Program-made: the position numbers and the translations under genes
From: CAYPGJ01 sp964638515
Lineage (GTDB): Bacteria > Planctomycetota > Phycisphaerae > Phycisphaerales > UBA1924
NCBI GenBank assembly: GCA_964638515.1
Contig: CAZWZL010000017.1
Location: forward strand, 1 to 55,797
Direction of reading: 5' to 3'
Length of the DNA stretch: 55,797 nucleotides
Part shown: one piece after another, positions 18,425-27,174 of the stretch
How positions within the stretch are numbered: the first letter of the stretch is position 1
How the letters are laid out: each line of letters opens with the position of its first letter
Notes under the pieces: generated by a model
What the model was told of the DNA's origin: nothing
The model's input: only the letters and a program-made list of their open reading frames with translations
Database searches by the model: none

Positions 18425-20638
18425 TCAACTCCCGCGCGAGAGGGCGTCCGCCAGAGAGCGCTCCAGGCGATCGATCTCGTCGAGTTCCTGAGCGCTGAGC
18501 GTTCGGGCCCCGAATCGGGCGGCGTAGTACAGGTGGATGAGGCGCGAGGAGGCGGACCGGGCCGTCGGCCGATCGACGAGCGCGCGGTCAACGTGACGAA
18601 GGGGGGGGACCTCGAGCGGCTTCTCGACGCCGGCGCCGCGCCACCGAGAGAGCACGCGATCGTAAAACCGCGTCTGGCGCGCGATGTCGTGCGCGAGGCG
18701 AGCGTCGCTCGGAGCCGAGCGGGCGAGGATGCGTGCGCGGCGTCGTCGCTCGCGCCGGCGTGCGGTCACGACGCGCGCCATGGCGCGTCCGCCGAACAGC
18801 GCGCCGGCCGCGAGCACGAACGCGGCCACGCCCGCGATGCCGGCCCGGGCCACGCGGAGGCCGACCTGTCGCGGCGAGAGCGAGGTGAGGCGGTCGGCGC
18901 GTTCTCCGAGCCAGCCGACGTCAAAGCGGGGCGCGCCGAAGATGGACATCCGTTGGTTCTGGTCGTAGCCGACGACCCAGGTGATCCAGACGTGCTCCGC
19001 GGCCTCCTTGGCGGTGCGGAGCGCGCCGACGACGCCTCCGCGCGGGCGATGGGCCCGCGAGACGCCCGCGACCGGGCTCGGGTCGACCACGATCCACACC
19101 CCCGGGGAGGTGTTGACCTCGATCCACGCGTGCGCGTGCCCTTGGCGCACGACGTACTGGCCCGTGAGATCGTTGAACTCGGAGGCGCGGTAGCCCGAGA
19201 TCACGCGCGCGTCGATGCCCACGGCGCGGCAGAGCGCCGCCATGGCGGAGGCGAAGTACGAGCAGTGCCCGCGCCGGGTTCGCAGGAGGAACATCTCGAT
19301 GGGGTCCTCGCCCGCGCGTGGGGCGGTCATCGTTGCGTCGTACTCGTACCCGGACTGCAGGGCCCGCTCGAAGGCTCGGACGATGCGCAGGTCGTCGGGG
19401 GTGTGACGTTCGGCGACAGCTCGCGCCAGATCCGCGTCACGGAGGACCCGATCCGCGAACTCCTTTACCGGTCCCTCTCGGAAGATGGGCGGCTGACGGG
19501 GCGGATCCGCGTCGGGCGAGGGCGTGTAGTCGGCCACGGAATCGACGGTGTACACGACGCGCCCCGTGCGGCGGACCAGCGCGAGCACGCCGTCGAATCG
19601 GCCGACGTTCAGGCGGCCCGTTCGATCGATCTGGACGCGCACCGGGCGCGCCGCGGCGAAGAGCGTCTCGCCCTGCCGGTTCCGCACGGTGATCTTCTGC
19701 GAGATGAGCGGGACGTCGCGCGGGCGGCCGAACTCCGCCGGGATCAGCGTGGACAGGGCGTAGGAGAGCGACTGATCCGTGGCGCTCGCGCTGCGCCGCC
19801 ACACGCCGCGCGTCGGGTCGTACTCATCGAGCGCGCTGCCGCGCAGGTACACGGGCCGATCGGCCGAGCCGATGTTGCGGCCGGCGCTGTCGGTCAGCAG
19901 GAGATCGAGGACGGGCTCGTCGTTGCCCTCGAGTTCGCCCTCGCGCCCGAGCATGACCTCGTCGCTGAATCCGATCTGTGCGCCGCTGCCCGGGTTGGCC
20001 CATGCGCCGAAGAGGTCTCCGGTCGCGGCCCTGGGCAGCAGGACGAACAGCCCCGCGGAGAGCGCGGCGCAGGCCACCGACGTGACCCCCGCCACGCGGC
20101 GCAGCTGCCCCGCCCCCACGCGCGTGAGCGCCGTGGACGGCGCGTTGGCCTCCGCGCCGGAGGCGCGGATCTGCAGCAGCAGCGCGGCACGGACGCTCAC
20201 CGGCAGGTAGGCCACGAGCAGCACGCCCAGCGCGAGCGAGTTGCTCGTCAGGCAGGCCGCGACCATGGTGAACAGGCTGAGCACCAGCAGGCGCCCCTCC
20301 TCGCGGATGCGGACGTTGTCGAACCAGAGGACGCCCTGCAGCCAGATGATCGTGGCGCCGAGACTCGTCACGAACTGGTCGGGCGTGGTCAGCCCTCGGG
20401 CGAAGGCCCAGAGCACCGCGAGCACGGAGAGCGAGTTGAGCAGCCAGCGCGGGAAGGGGCCTCGCGCCGAGGGCGCATCCTCGTTCCACGGGGCGCCGAT
20501 GAGCAGCCACCGTGCCGCGACGATCGCGCCGAGCACGATCACGCCGAGCCACGCCTGCTCGCCCGCGGTGAAGAACCCGATGGTGGAAAGCGCGAACGTC
20601 GCGGCCAACCACGCGCGGAATCCGACGGGACGTTTCAC
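18425..20638 (-). CDS. TgpA-type membrane transglutaminase (DUF3488, transglutaminase core, DUF4129)
   Basis: 737 residues. An N-terminal block of about six membrane segments (residues 8-210) is followed by a periplasmic transglutaminase-like domain with the catalytic triad visible: Cys in GHCSYFASAMAALCR (about 457), His in GHAHAWIEV (about 502) and Asp in VVDPSP (about 518). Another membrane segment follows near 610, then a cytosolic DUF4129 helical tail. The family is tied to envelope growth; substrates are poorly known. The GTG start overlaps the DUF58 stop by 4 bases (GTGA), so the two are translationally coupled. Confidence 0.88.
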   Translation of the reverse strand: MKRPVGFRAWLAATFALSTIGFFTAGEQAWLGVIVLGAIVAARWLLIGAPWNEDAPSARGPFPRWLLNSLSVLAVLWAFARGLTTPDQFVTSLGATIIWLQGVLWFDNVRIREEGRLLVLSLFTMVAACLTSNSLALGVLLVAYLPVSVRAALLLQIRASGAEANAPSTALTRVGAGQLRRVAGVTSVACAALSAGLFVLLPRAATGDLFGAWANPGSGAQIGFSDEVMLGREGELEGNDEPVLDLLLTDSAGRNIGSADRPVYLRGSALDEYDPTRGVWRRSASATDQSLSYALSTLIPAEFGRPRDVPLISQKITVRNRQGETLFAAARPVRVQIDRTGRLNVGRFDGVLALVRRTGRVVYTVDSVADYTPSPDADPPRQPPIFREGPVKEFADRVLRDADLARAVAERHTPDDLRIVRAFERALQSGYEYDATMTAPRAGEDPIEMFLLRTRRGHCSYFASAMAALCRAVGIDARVISGYRASEFNDLTGQYVVRQGHAHAWIEVNTSPGVWIVVDPSPVAGVSRAHRPRGGVVGALRTAKEAAEHVWITWVVGYDQNQRMSIFGAPRFDVGWLGERADRLTSLSPRQVGLRVARAGIAGVAAFVLAAGALFGGRAMARVVTARRRERRRRARILARSAPSDARLAHDIARQTRFYDRVLSRWRGAGVEKPLEVPPLRHVDRALVDRPTARSASSRLIHLYYAARFGARTLSAQELDEIDRLERSLADALSRGS

Positions 20639-21780
20639 GCGTGCGCCTCCCCGACCGGCGCGGCATAGCGCGCCTCAACCTCGTCGACGCTCCAGCACGG
20701 GGTCCCGGGGGGCGTGCCCGTCGGCACGACCGACCGCGCGCTGATCACCAGCGTCGCGGCGTTCGGATCGACGTCGATGACCTCCAGCGGGCGGATCACC
20801 GCGGTATCGATCACTCCCAGCGCGTCCAGCACGGCGGCCAGATGCTGCGGGCCGCCGCCCGGGCGCACTCTCGAGGGCCCGTCCTCGCTCGGCAGCAGCA
20901 GGCCGACTTCGAGGCCGTCATGCTCGGCCGCCGCGACGACGCTCGCGGCCAGCCCGATCGCGCTCTCATTGCGCGGGTCCGATGCTTCGTCGGGCGAGGG
21001 AATCAGATCGAGGACAACCCAGAGTCGTTCGGGGGCGGGGGCCGCGTGCTCGCGCACGGCGAGGACGCCGGTGCGCGCCGAGCGCCGCCAGGCCACTCTT
21101 CGGAGACTGTCGCCCGGGACGTACTCACGCACGCCGTAGAAGTCGTCCGAGTTTCCCGGCAGGTCGCCCGAGGACGGGGCGTCGTGATGGCCGCGCCTGG
21201 CCACGCGTTTCACGGCTTCGCGCAGGCGGCGCACGGGCGGGCGCACGATGGCGCTTGTCGGCGTTGGTGTGAAGATCACCGATTTTCGGAAGAGGCCGAA
21301 GGGGAACGAGCTTTCCGCGCGCAGGCTCACGAAGCCGGCTACGCCGCGGTGCGTCGGCGTGAGCAACGCGTGCGCGTGCGTTTCGCCCCGCGGGCTCACG
21401 TGCGGGACGAACGCGACGGGCCTGGGCAGGAGCGACGGCCATGCGCGCACCGGATGAGCGTGGGGAGGGTCCGACGTGGAGTCGTCTTCGCTGATCAGGA
21501 TCCCGAAGGCCGGGAGCCAGCGCGAGGCGTTGAGCACCCGGTAGCGCACGGTCCAGACCTCGCCGACCTGGGCCGGCTCCAGCGGATCGCGCTCCACCCT
21601 GAGCCCCAGCAGCATCGAGCCGCTGATGATCCCCGATATGAGAATCGCGCCCGCGGCCACGCCGAACACGAGGTACAGCAGGTTGTTCTGTGAATTGATG
21701 GCCCCGAGCCCGAGCAGGCCGGTGAGCACGATGTGGCCGACTCCGGCGCGCGTGATGCGTTGTTCCCGACGCGGGTGCAT
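20635..21780 (-). CDS. DUF58 domain protein
   Basis: 381 residues. Two N-terminal membrane segments (residues 13-55) are followed by a beta-sandwich region and the DUF58 core with DFYGVREYVPGDSLRRVAWRRSARTG and VREH. The C-terminal half has a vWA-like fold (LWVVLDLIPSPDEA). DUF58 proteins usually travel with a MoxR AAA+ ATPase and a TgpA transglutaminase. Here the transglutaminase follows with a 4-base overlap, but no MoxR gene lies nearby. The usual role is thought to be envelope assembly or maturation. Confidence 0.88.
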   Translation of the reverse strand: MHPRREQRITRAGVGHIVLTGLLGLGAINSQNNLLYLVFGVAAGAILISGIISGSMLLGLRVERDPLEPAQVGEVWTVRYRVLNASRWLPAFGILISEDDSTSDPPHAHPVRAWPSLLPRPVAFVPHVSPRGETHAHALLTPTHRGVAGFVSLRAESSFPFGLFRKSVIFTPTPTSAIVRPPVRRLREAVKRVARRGHHDAPSSGDLPGNSDDFYGVREYVPGDSLRRVAWRRSARTGVLAVREHAAPAPERLWVVLDLIPSPDEASDPRNESAIGLAASVVAAAEHDGLEVGLLLPSEDGPSRVRPGGGPQHLAAVLDALGVIDTAVIRPLEVIDVDPNAATLVISARSVVPTGTPPGTPCWSVDEVEARYAAPVGEAHA

Positions 21781-21830
21781 GACGCATCACTGTACGGACG
21801 CCCGGCTCCGTGGTGGCGCCCGCGCGGGGC

Positions 21831-22289
21831 CTAGTTCTGGAGCCGGCGGATCTCGTCGAGCAGATTCTCGCTGCCCGTGCTTGGCGGGCCGACGCCGCGC
21901 TGCATCATGATGAGCACCCGGCGGCTCTGCCCGGGGAGCGGGAAGATCGTTTCCGCGCTCAGGTAGCCCCGGCAGTCCGCCGTCACCATGGCGTCAAATT
22001 CCAGGACTCCGGCGCCGAACTCGGTGAGCGTGATGTCGAAATCCCCCCGCGCGTCCGACACGCCGGAGCCCGCGGGCTTCCGGTTCAGCTGCTCGGGGTC
22101 GAGCACCACGCCGACGGCCACGCCCGCGAGGCCGGCGCTCTTGAGCCTCGGGTCCGACGCGTCCACGAGCATGATCACCGACGCGTCCCCCTCGATCACC
22201 TTGCCGCGCAGCGCGTAGGGGGAGCAGCCCGAGACGAACAGCGAGAGCAACGGCCATATTCCCGCGCGCCACGCGCCCCGTCGTGTCAT
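21831..22289 (-). CDS. Small lipoprotein with a carboxypeptidase-regulatory-like domain
   Basis: 152 residues. The signal peptide ends FVSGC (Cys at about 22), a lipobox. The mature part resembles an Ig-like carboxypeptidase regulatory fold: LAGVAVGVVLDP...SGVSDARGDFDITL, the pattern that marks such beta-sandwiches. Its ATG overlaps the scpB stop by 4 bases, so it belongs to the scpB transcript. The function is unknown; neither the partner genes nor the fold point to a substrate. Confidence 0.75.
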   Translation of the reverse strand: MTRRGAWRAGIWPLLSLFVSGCSPYALRGKVIEGDASVIMLVDASDPRLKSAGLAGVAVGVVLDPEQLNRKPAGSGVSDARGDFDITLTEFGAGVLEFDAMVTADCRGYLSAETIFPLPGQSRRVLIMMQRGVGPPSTGSENLLDEIRRLQN

Positions 22290-22975
22290 GCCTCCGCCTC
22301 GCCGCCGGACGTCTCCGCATGCTCACGCTCATCGATATCGCGCGTCGCGGTCGCGATGAACTCGCCGACGTCGGGCAGGTCCTTGGGCCCGCGCAGGCCG
22401 AACGCCTCGAAGAACTCGCGCGTGCAGCCGTAGAGCATGGGACGTCCGAGCTCCTCGGCCCTTCCGGTGATGGCGATCAGCCGCCGTTCGAGCAGCGAGC
22501 GCAGCACCTCGCCGCACGCCACGCCCCGGATGGACTCGACTTCGGCGCGTGTGATGGGCTGCTTGTACGAGATGATCGCGAGCGTTTCGACGGCGGCGCG
22601 CGAGAGCCGATGCGCGTTTCTGGACCGGCCCATCGCGGTCACGGCCGGGGCGTGCGCCGGCAGCGTCATGATGCGCAACCCGCTCGCCGTGGTCTCGATG
22701 CGGAACGAGCGGCCGGTGGCTTCGTAGGACTCGTTGAGGCGTTCGACGGCCTCTCGGACCTGCGCGGCTCCGGCGGCGCCCGCCAACCCGAGCGCTTCCC
22801 CAACGCGAGCCGGCGCGACGGCGCGATCCTGAGTGAGCAGGATGGCCTCGACGTCCCGCGAGATGGTCGAACGGCCCGTTGGCGCGCCCTTGGGGTCGCT
22901 TTCTGGGGCGTCATCCGTCGCGTCAATCGGGGCGGTGTCGGGCAGTTGTCCGGTTTGTTCGGCCGACGATGGCAT
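22286..22975 (-). CDS. scpB: Segregation and condensation protein B
   Basis: 229 residues. ScpB is the winged-helix (kite) subunit of the SMC-ScpA-ScpB condensin and helps compact and segregate the chromosome. Seen: VEAILLTQDRAVAPARVGEALGL at about 45-68, LSRAAVETLAIISYKQPITRAEVESIRG, and LIAITGRAEELGRPMLYGCTREFFEAFGL, the hallmark C-terminal winged-helix segment. A disordered acidic N-terminus of about 40 residues precedes the domain. No scpA is adjacent, which is unusual because the two are often neighbours. A TACGAT box ends 6 bases before the ATG. Confidence 0.9.
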   Translation of the reverse strand: MPSSAEQTGQLPDTAPIDATDDAPESDPKGAPTGRSTISRDVEAILLTQDRAVAPARVGEALGLAGAAGAAQVREAVERLNESYEATGRSFRIETTASGLRIMTLPAHAPAVTAMGRSRNAHRLSRAAVETLAIISYKQPITRAEVESIRGVACGEVLRSLLERRLIAITGRAEELGRPMLYGCTREFFEAFGLRGPKDLPDVGEFIATATRDIDEREHAETSGGEAEA

Positions 22976-22981
22976 GGATGA

Positions 22982-22987
22982 ATCGTA
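22982..22987 (-). promoter_or_regulatory. Candidate -10 box TACGAT of a leaderless scpB mRNA
   Basis: Read on the minus strand, TACGAT ends 6 bases before the scpB ATG. No Shine-Dalgarno sequence fits. Confidence 0.45.
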
Positions 22988-23105
22988 TCGTCGCGCGGGC
23001 GGCCCGGGGAGGCCCGCGGCTTCAGCGCCGCCCGATCCTGGACGATTCTCGAACCCGCTGGCGTGCCCGTTGTACGACCCTGCGAGGGCGGAGGAGGAGA
23101 GTGCC

Positions 23106-23378
23106 ATGCCGGATTCGAGCGGGGACGACCGATACGCCGCGTATTTCGCCGACCTGCTGCAGCGCGATCTGGCGGGTGGCTCGCCGGGGCTGTCGCCGCA
23201 GACGTGGGAGTGGACGTGCGTGCTCTTGTGGATGGCGGAGGAAGCCCGCGCGCTGACGGAGCGGCTCACGTTGTCTCCGGCGACGCGGGTGCTGATGCTC
23301 GAGCTGGCCGAGCGGGCCCGCGTGGAAGCGAGCCGCACGCGCCGGGAGACCCCGGGACTCGTGCCGTCGATCATCTGA
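23106..23378 (+). CDS. Small acidic helical protein, unknown
   Basis: 90 residues from an ATG at 23106 with a strong GGAGGAGGAG purine run 5 bases upstream. It is predicted to be mostly helical (YAAYFADLLQRDLA; EARALTERLTLSPATRVLMLELAERARVEASR), soluble and without Cys. I do not recognise a family. It is divergent from scpB, and codon usage (GC-rich third positions) matches the neighbours, so I judge it real. Confidence 0.6.
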   Translation: MPDSSGDDRYAAYFADLLQRDLAGGSPGLSPQTWEWTCVLLWMAEEARALTERLTLSPATRVLMLELAERARVEASRTRRETPGLVPSII

Positions 23379-23419
23379 AATCGGGCGCATCATCCGGGAA
23401 GGGCGCGCGTGGCGCGGAG

Positions 23420-23425
23420 TAGACT
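23420..23425 (+). promoter_or_regulatory. Candidate -10 box TAGACT of a leaderless MATE mRNA
   Basis: TAGACT ends 9 bases before the ATG of the exporter gene; the spacer CCGCCCCGC contains no ribosome site. Confidence 0.45.
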
Positions 23426-23434
23426 CCGCCCCGC

Positions 23435-24910
23435 ATGTCCGACGACGCCGAGGCCATCCCGACATCCGAGCCCTCCGCGCTGCGCGAGATGCTGCGGATC
23501 GCCGCGCCGGTGGCGGCGACGATGGCGTCGTACACAATCGCGCAGTTCGTGGACCGGCTGATGGTGTCGCGCCTCGAGGCGGGGGACGCGGCGGTGGCGG
23601 CGCAGGGCAACGGGTCGGTGCTCTCGTTCGTCCCCATCTCGCTGTTCATGGGGATGATGACGGTGGTCAACACGTTCGTCGCGCAGAACGTGGGCGCGAA
23701 TCGTCCCGAGCGCGCCGCGGCGTACCCGTGGGCGGGCGTGTGGATCGGCGTCGCGGGATGGGCGCTCCTGCTCGCGCCGCTGGGCGCCGCCATGTGGATC
23801 ATGGGGCCGGGGCTGAGCGAGATCATGCCCGGCGGGGCCGCGCCCGAGGTGGTGCGGATGCAGGAGGAATACGCGCGCATCCTGCTGCTGGGCTCGATCA
23901 TCACGCTGAGCGGGCGGACGTTCGCGCAGTTCTTCTACGGCATTCACCGCCCGGGCGTGGTCATGACCTCGGCAATCCTCGGCACCGCGGTCAACGTCCT
24001 GGCGAACTACCTGCTGATCTTCGGGAACTGGGGCTTCCCGCGCCTGGGCGTCGCGGGCGCGGCGTACGCGACGCTCATCGGGCAATTCGTGGAGCTGGCC
24101 ATCCCGCTGTGCATCTTCCTCTCGGCGCGGATCGATCGCGCCTACGGCACGCGCCGTGTCTGGCGCCCGAATCTCAAGGCCGTCAAGGACATCGTCCGGG
24201 TGGGCTGGCCGGCGGCGATCATGTTCACGAACGAGATGGCGTGCTGGGCCGTGTTCTTGCCGGGCTACATCGGCTCGCTGGGCGTGGCGCACAATTCGGC
24301 GTCGTGGATCGGGCTCTCGTACATGCACGTCTCGTTTCTGCCCGCGATGGGGCTGTCGATCGCGGTGACGGCGATCGTGGGCAAGCGCATCGGAGCGGGA
24401 AAGCCCGATGAGGCCGCGGCGCGCGCGTGGCTGGGTGTGCGCGTGGCCATGCTGTACATGGGCGCGTGCGCGCTGGCGTTCGTGGTGTTCCGCGATCCGC
24501 TGGTGCGTCTGTTCATCTCGGAGGATCTCCCGCCGGAAACGGCGCGCCAGATCCTGGACATCGGCAAGCGCGTCATGGTCGCCATCGCGATCTTCCAGCT
24601 GTTCGACGCGGTGGGCATCACGATGGTTGGCGCGCTCCGAGGCGCCGGTGACACGACGTGGCCCGGCGTCACGACCGGCGTGCTTTCGTGGTCGCTGATC
24701 ATCGGGCTGGGCGCCGTGCTGCGCTGGGGCTTTCCCGAATTCGGGAGCATGGGGCCTTGGGCCGCGGCGGCCACGTACATCATCGTGTTCGCGTTCGCGA
24801 TGCTGTTTCGCTTTAGATCCGGAGCGTGGCGGAACATCTCGCTGGTGGACCGCGAACCGAAAACTGCGGCGCCGGCGCCACCCTTGGCGATAGCGCTTGT
24901 AGAAGACTGA
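23435..24910 (+). CDS. MATE family efflux transporter
   Basis: 491 residues with about 12 membrane segments in two related halves, the MATE/NorM topology (Na+ or H+ antiport of cationic drugs or metabolites in the inner membrane). The first half has IAAPVAATMASYTIAQFVDRLMVSRL and NVLANYLLIFGNWGFPRLGVAGAAYAT, typical of the family; the second half has ALRGAGDTTWPGV, the matching repeat signature. Residues 1-15 are hydrophilic. It stands alone; the neighbours do not suggest a substrate. It could equally export a cell-made compound. Confidence 0.9.
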   Translation: MSDDAEAIPTSEPSALREMLRIAAPVAATMASYTIAQFVDRLMVSRLEAGDAAVAAQGNGSVLSFVPISLFMGMMTVVNTFVAQNVGANRPERAAAYPWAGVWIGVAGWALLLAPLGAAMWIMGPGLSEIMPGGAAPEVVRMQEEYARILLLGSIITLSGRTFAQFFYGIHRPGVVMTSAILGTAVNVLANYLLIFGNWGFPRLGVAGAAYATLIGQFVELAIPLCIFLSARIDRAYGTRRVWRPNLKAVKDIVRVGWPAAIMFTNEMACWAVFLPGYIGSLGVAHNSASWIGLSYMHVSFLPAMGLSIAVTAIVGKRIGAGKPDEAAARAWLGVRVAMLYMGACALAFVVFRDPLVRLFISEDLPPETARQILDIGKRVMVAIAIFQLFDAVGITMVGALRGAGDTTWPGVTTGVLSWSLIIGLGAVLRWGFPEFGSMGPWAAAATYIIVFAFAMLFRFRSGAWRNISLVDREPKTAAPAPPLAIALVED

Positions 24911-24982
24911 CGGCGGGCGGGCCGGGTTGCACGGGCTTCGCACGCGGATCGACAAATCTCTCGTGGGCTCAGGAGACGCGCT

Positions 24983-26029
24983 ATGCGAACCGCACGCGCC
25001 GTCTTGTGGGGTTTCACGCTCGTTGAGTTGCTCGTTTCCGCCGCGGTGATGTCGCTGCTCATCGGGATCCTGATGCCGGCGCTGCAGGGCGCGCGGACGC
25101 AGGCGGGCTACATCGGCTGCCTCGCGAACCAGCGCACGAACGCGGGCGGCGTCGCGCTCGCGCTCGCGGACAACCGGGACACGTTTCCGACATCGCCGGT
25201 GACGTCGGCGATCCCGGGGCGCCCGGGCCTGACGGGTTATCCCGGACGCCCGGCGCTGCGGTACGCGACCGACACGCTGCCGATCAACGGGTGGGCGGGC
25301 GAGCTCGCTCCGGGCAAGACGCCCGAGCGCGGATGGGCGTACGACGTGTCGTTCTCGCTCGGGCACAACTTCTGGACGCGCGAGCACGGCTTCTCCCGCT
25401 CGCTCAGCCGGCTCGGCATCGAGGCGTATTGGTTCCTCGCGTTCGGCCAGTACATGGTGGAAACGCGCGGCGAGACCATGCTCGCGGAGCCGTTCGTGAG
25501 CCCCGCGGCGCGGCTCGTCGGCGAGAAGTGGAAGGCGTACGCGGAGGAGGAGCGATTCGAGGCTCGCGAGGAAGCGCTCTATTTCAGCTCGTACTGGTAC
25601 GCGAGCCCGGCGCTGTACGACCGGAGAGTGTTCTGGAATTTTCGACAGGGCGGGGTGTTTCAGCCGGGAGGCCCGCTGCCGCACATGCTCTCGCAGTGGG
25701 CGTCGTACAACACGGCCAATGTCGTGACCTACCCCAGCATGAAGTCGCTGTTCTTCCAGGTGCTGGCCGATCACCAGCGATCGGTTCTTTCGTGGAGGTT
25801 CCCGGGGGCGCGCACCACACTCGCGCTCATGGACGGCAGCGCCAAGGTGGTCAGCGCGACGGAGGACGGCGTGACCCGCAGCCTCGACGACCTGCTGCTG
25901 GACATCGACGTCGGCAGCATCCGGGCGACCGGGTGGCCCATGGGCCTGCGCTACGAGGGGATGGACAACTCCCATATCGAGGCGTTCCGATTCACCTTTG
26001 GCGGCCTCTCCGGGAGGGATTTTCGCTGA
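24983..26029 (+). CDS. Pseudopilin-like protein (prepilin N-terminal cleavage/methylation motif)
   Basis: 348 residues from an ATG with CAGGAGA 6 bases upstream. The type IV prepilin signal is short: G10|FTLVELLVSAAVMS with Glu at +5, so a prepilin peptidase should cleave after Gly10 and leave a hydrophobic helix. The remaining 310 residues form a long C-terminal part, much larger than GspG/H pseudopilins, similar to the lone prepilin-like proteins numerous in planctomycetes. No secretion ATPase or secretin gene lies nearby. Function unknown; surface or periplasmic filament component is a guess. Confidence 0.82.
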   Translation: MRTARAVLWGFTLVELLVSAAVMSLLIGILMPALQGARTQAGYIGCLANQRTNAGGVALALADNRDTFPTSPVTSAIPGRPGLTGYPGRPALRYATDTLPINGWAGELAPGKTPERGWAYDVSFSLGHNFWTREHGFSRSLSRLGIEAYWFLAFGQYMVETRGETMLAEPFVSPAARLVGEKWKAYAEEERFEAREEALYFSSYWYASPALYDRRVFWNFRQGGVFQPGGPLPHMLSQWASYNTANVVTYPSMKSLFFQVLADHQRSVLSWRFPGARTTLALMDGSAKVVSATEDGVTRSLDDLLLDIDVGSIRATGWPMGLRYEGMDNSHIEAFRFTFGGLSGRDFR

Positions 26030-26054
26030 AGGGAGGGCGGGGGGCCGGGGCGGT

Positions 26055-26083
26055 TTGAGTGAAGGGGTCGGGGGGGATACCCT
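26055..26083 (+). promoter_or_regulatory. Sigma-70-type promoter of the TPR/alpha-CTD gene
   Basis: TTGAGT (26055-26060), exactly 17 bases, TACCCT (26078-26083). The predicted transcript has a leader of about 80 bases before the ATG at 26171. Confidence 0.6.
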
Positions 26084-26170
26084 GTGGCTCGTTGTCGGAA
26101 GACCCATCCCCGCCCGCCGGGACACGCCCGGCGGATGCGGGATCATTGCACAGAGGCGAGCAGGACAGGC

Positions 26171-27109
26171 ATGACGAACGATCCGCTGGACATGGTCATC
26201 GGGGTGCACGAGGGCGCGACGGCGAATCCCGCCGAGGCGGCCAAGCAGAAGAAGGCGGCGGCCGAGGCTCGCAAGGCCGGGGACCGCGACGCCGAGCTGG
26301 CGCACCTCCGCAAGGCGTGCGCGGCGGACGCGGGCGACACGGACGCGGCGTTCTCGCTCGCGTTCGCGCTCGACCTGCTGGGCGAAGAGGATGAGGCGAT
26401 CGCGCTGTACGAGCGTCTGGCGGAGCGCGTGCCGGCGCCGATCAACGTGCTGGTCAATCTCGCGGTGCTGCACGAGGATCGGGGCGACCTCGTGCGGGCC
26501 GAGAAGTGCCTGCGCCAGATTCTTGAGACCAACCCGAATCACGCGCGGGCCCGGTTGTTCATGAAGGATGTCTCGGCGTCGCGATCGATGATGATCGACG
26601 ACGAGCACGACCGCGATCTGGCCAAGCGGAACGCCATGCTCGACACGCCGGTGACGGACTTCGATCTTTCGGTGCGAGCGCGCAACTGCCTCAAGAAGAT
26701 GAACATCCGGACGCTGGGCGACCTGCTCCGGGTCTCCGAGGCGGAGCTGATGGCGTACAAGAATTTCGGCGAGGCCTCGCTCGTTGAGATCAAGCACATG
26801 CTGACCGCCAAGGGGCTGCGCCTGGGCCAGCGGCTCGACGATCAGCGTCGTCAGTCGCGCCGCGAGCTGTTCGATTCGCTCAAGGGCTCCGGCAACGAAG
26901 CCATGCTCGCCAAGCCCATCGGCGACATCGACTTCTCCGTCCGCGTTCGCAAGGCGCTCCAGCTGCTCGGCGTGCAATCGTTGGGCGACCTGGCCGCGCG
27001 AACCGAGGCGGAGCTGATGGGCGTCAAGAACTTCGGCGCGACGTCGCTCACGGAAGTCCGCGAGAAGCTCGGCCAGTACGGGCTGGGGCTCCGGGAACTC
27101 GGCGCCTGA
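26171..27109 (+). CDS. TPR protein with two RNA polymerase alpha-CTD modules
   Basis: 312 residues. Residues about 20-130 are helical TPR-like repeats (AAFSLAFALDLLGEEDEAIALYERLAE is one unit). Two copies of the RNA polymerase alpha C-terminal domain follow at about 157-222 and 246-311. In copy 1 the DNA-binding residues of E. coli alpha are partly kept: R265 (R169), N268 (N172), G296 (G200), S299 (S203), but K298 is Ala. In copy 2 R265 (R258), G296 (G289) and S299 (S292) are kept; N268 is Lys and K298 is Thr. There is no alpha N-terminal domain, so it is not an RNA polymerase subunit itself. It may bind UP-element-like DNA or transcription factors; the TPR part may bind a protein. Role unknown. 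Confidence 0.9.
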   Translation: MTNDPLDMVIGVHEGATANPAEAAKQKKAAAEARKAGDRDAELAHLRKACAADAGDTDAAFSLAFALDLLGEEDEAIALYERLAERVPAPINVLVNLAVLHEDRGDLVRAEKCLRQILETNPNHARARLFMKDVSASRSMMIDDEHDRDLAKRNAMLDTPVTDFDLSVRARNCLKKMNIRTLGDLLRVSEAELMAYKNFGEASLVEIKHMLTAKGLRLGQRLDDQRRQSRRELFDSLKGSGNEAMLAKPIGDIDFSVRVRKALQLLGVQSLGDLAARTEAELMGVKNFGATSLTEVREKLGQYGLGLRELGA

Positions 27110-27174
27110 CCACGCGGCTCGCGCGGCGGGCCGATCACATCCCCGACACTCGTCAGTCACGCAAGGACGCACGC

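Noticed and set aside
23390..27172. A minus-strand open frame of 1260 codons antisense to MATE, pseudopilin and TPR genes
   Set aside because: It reads as Arg/His/Pro-rich nonsense without domains; it is an open frame produced by high GC in genuine genes on the other strand.
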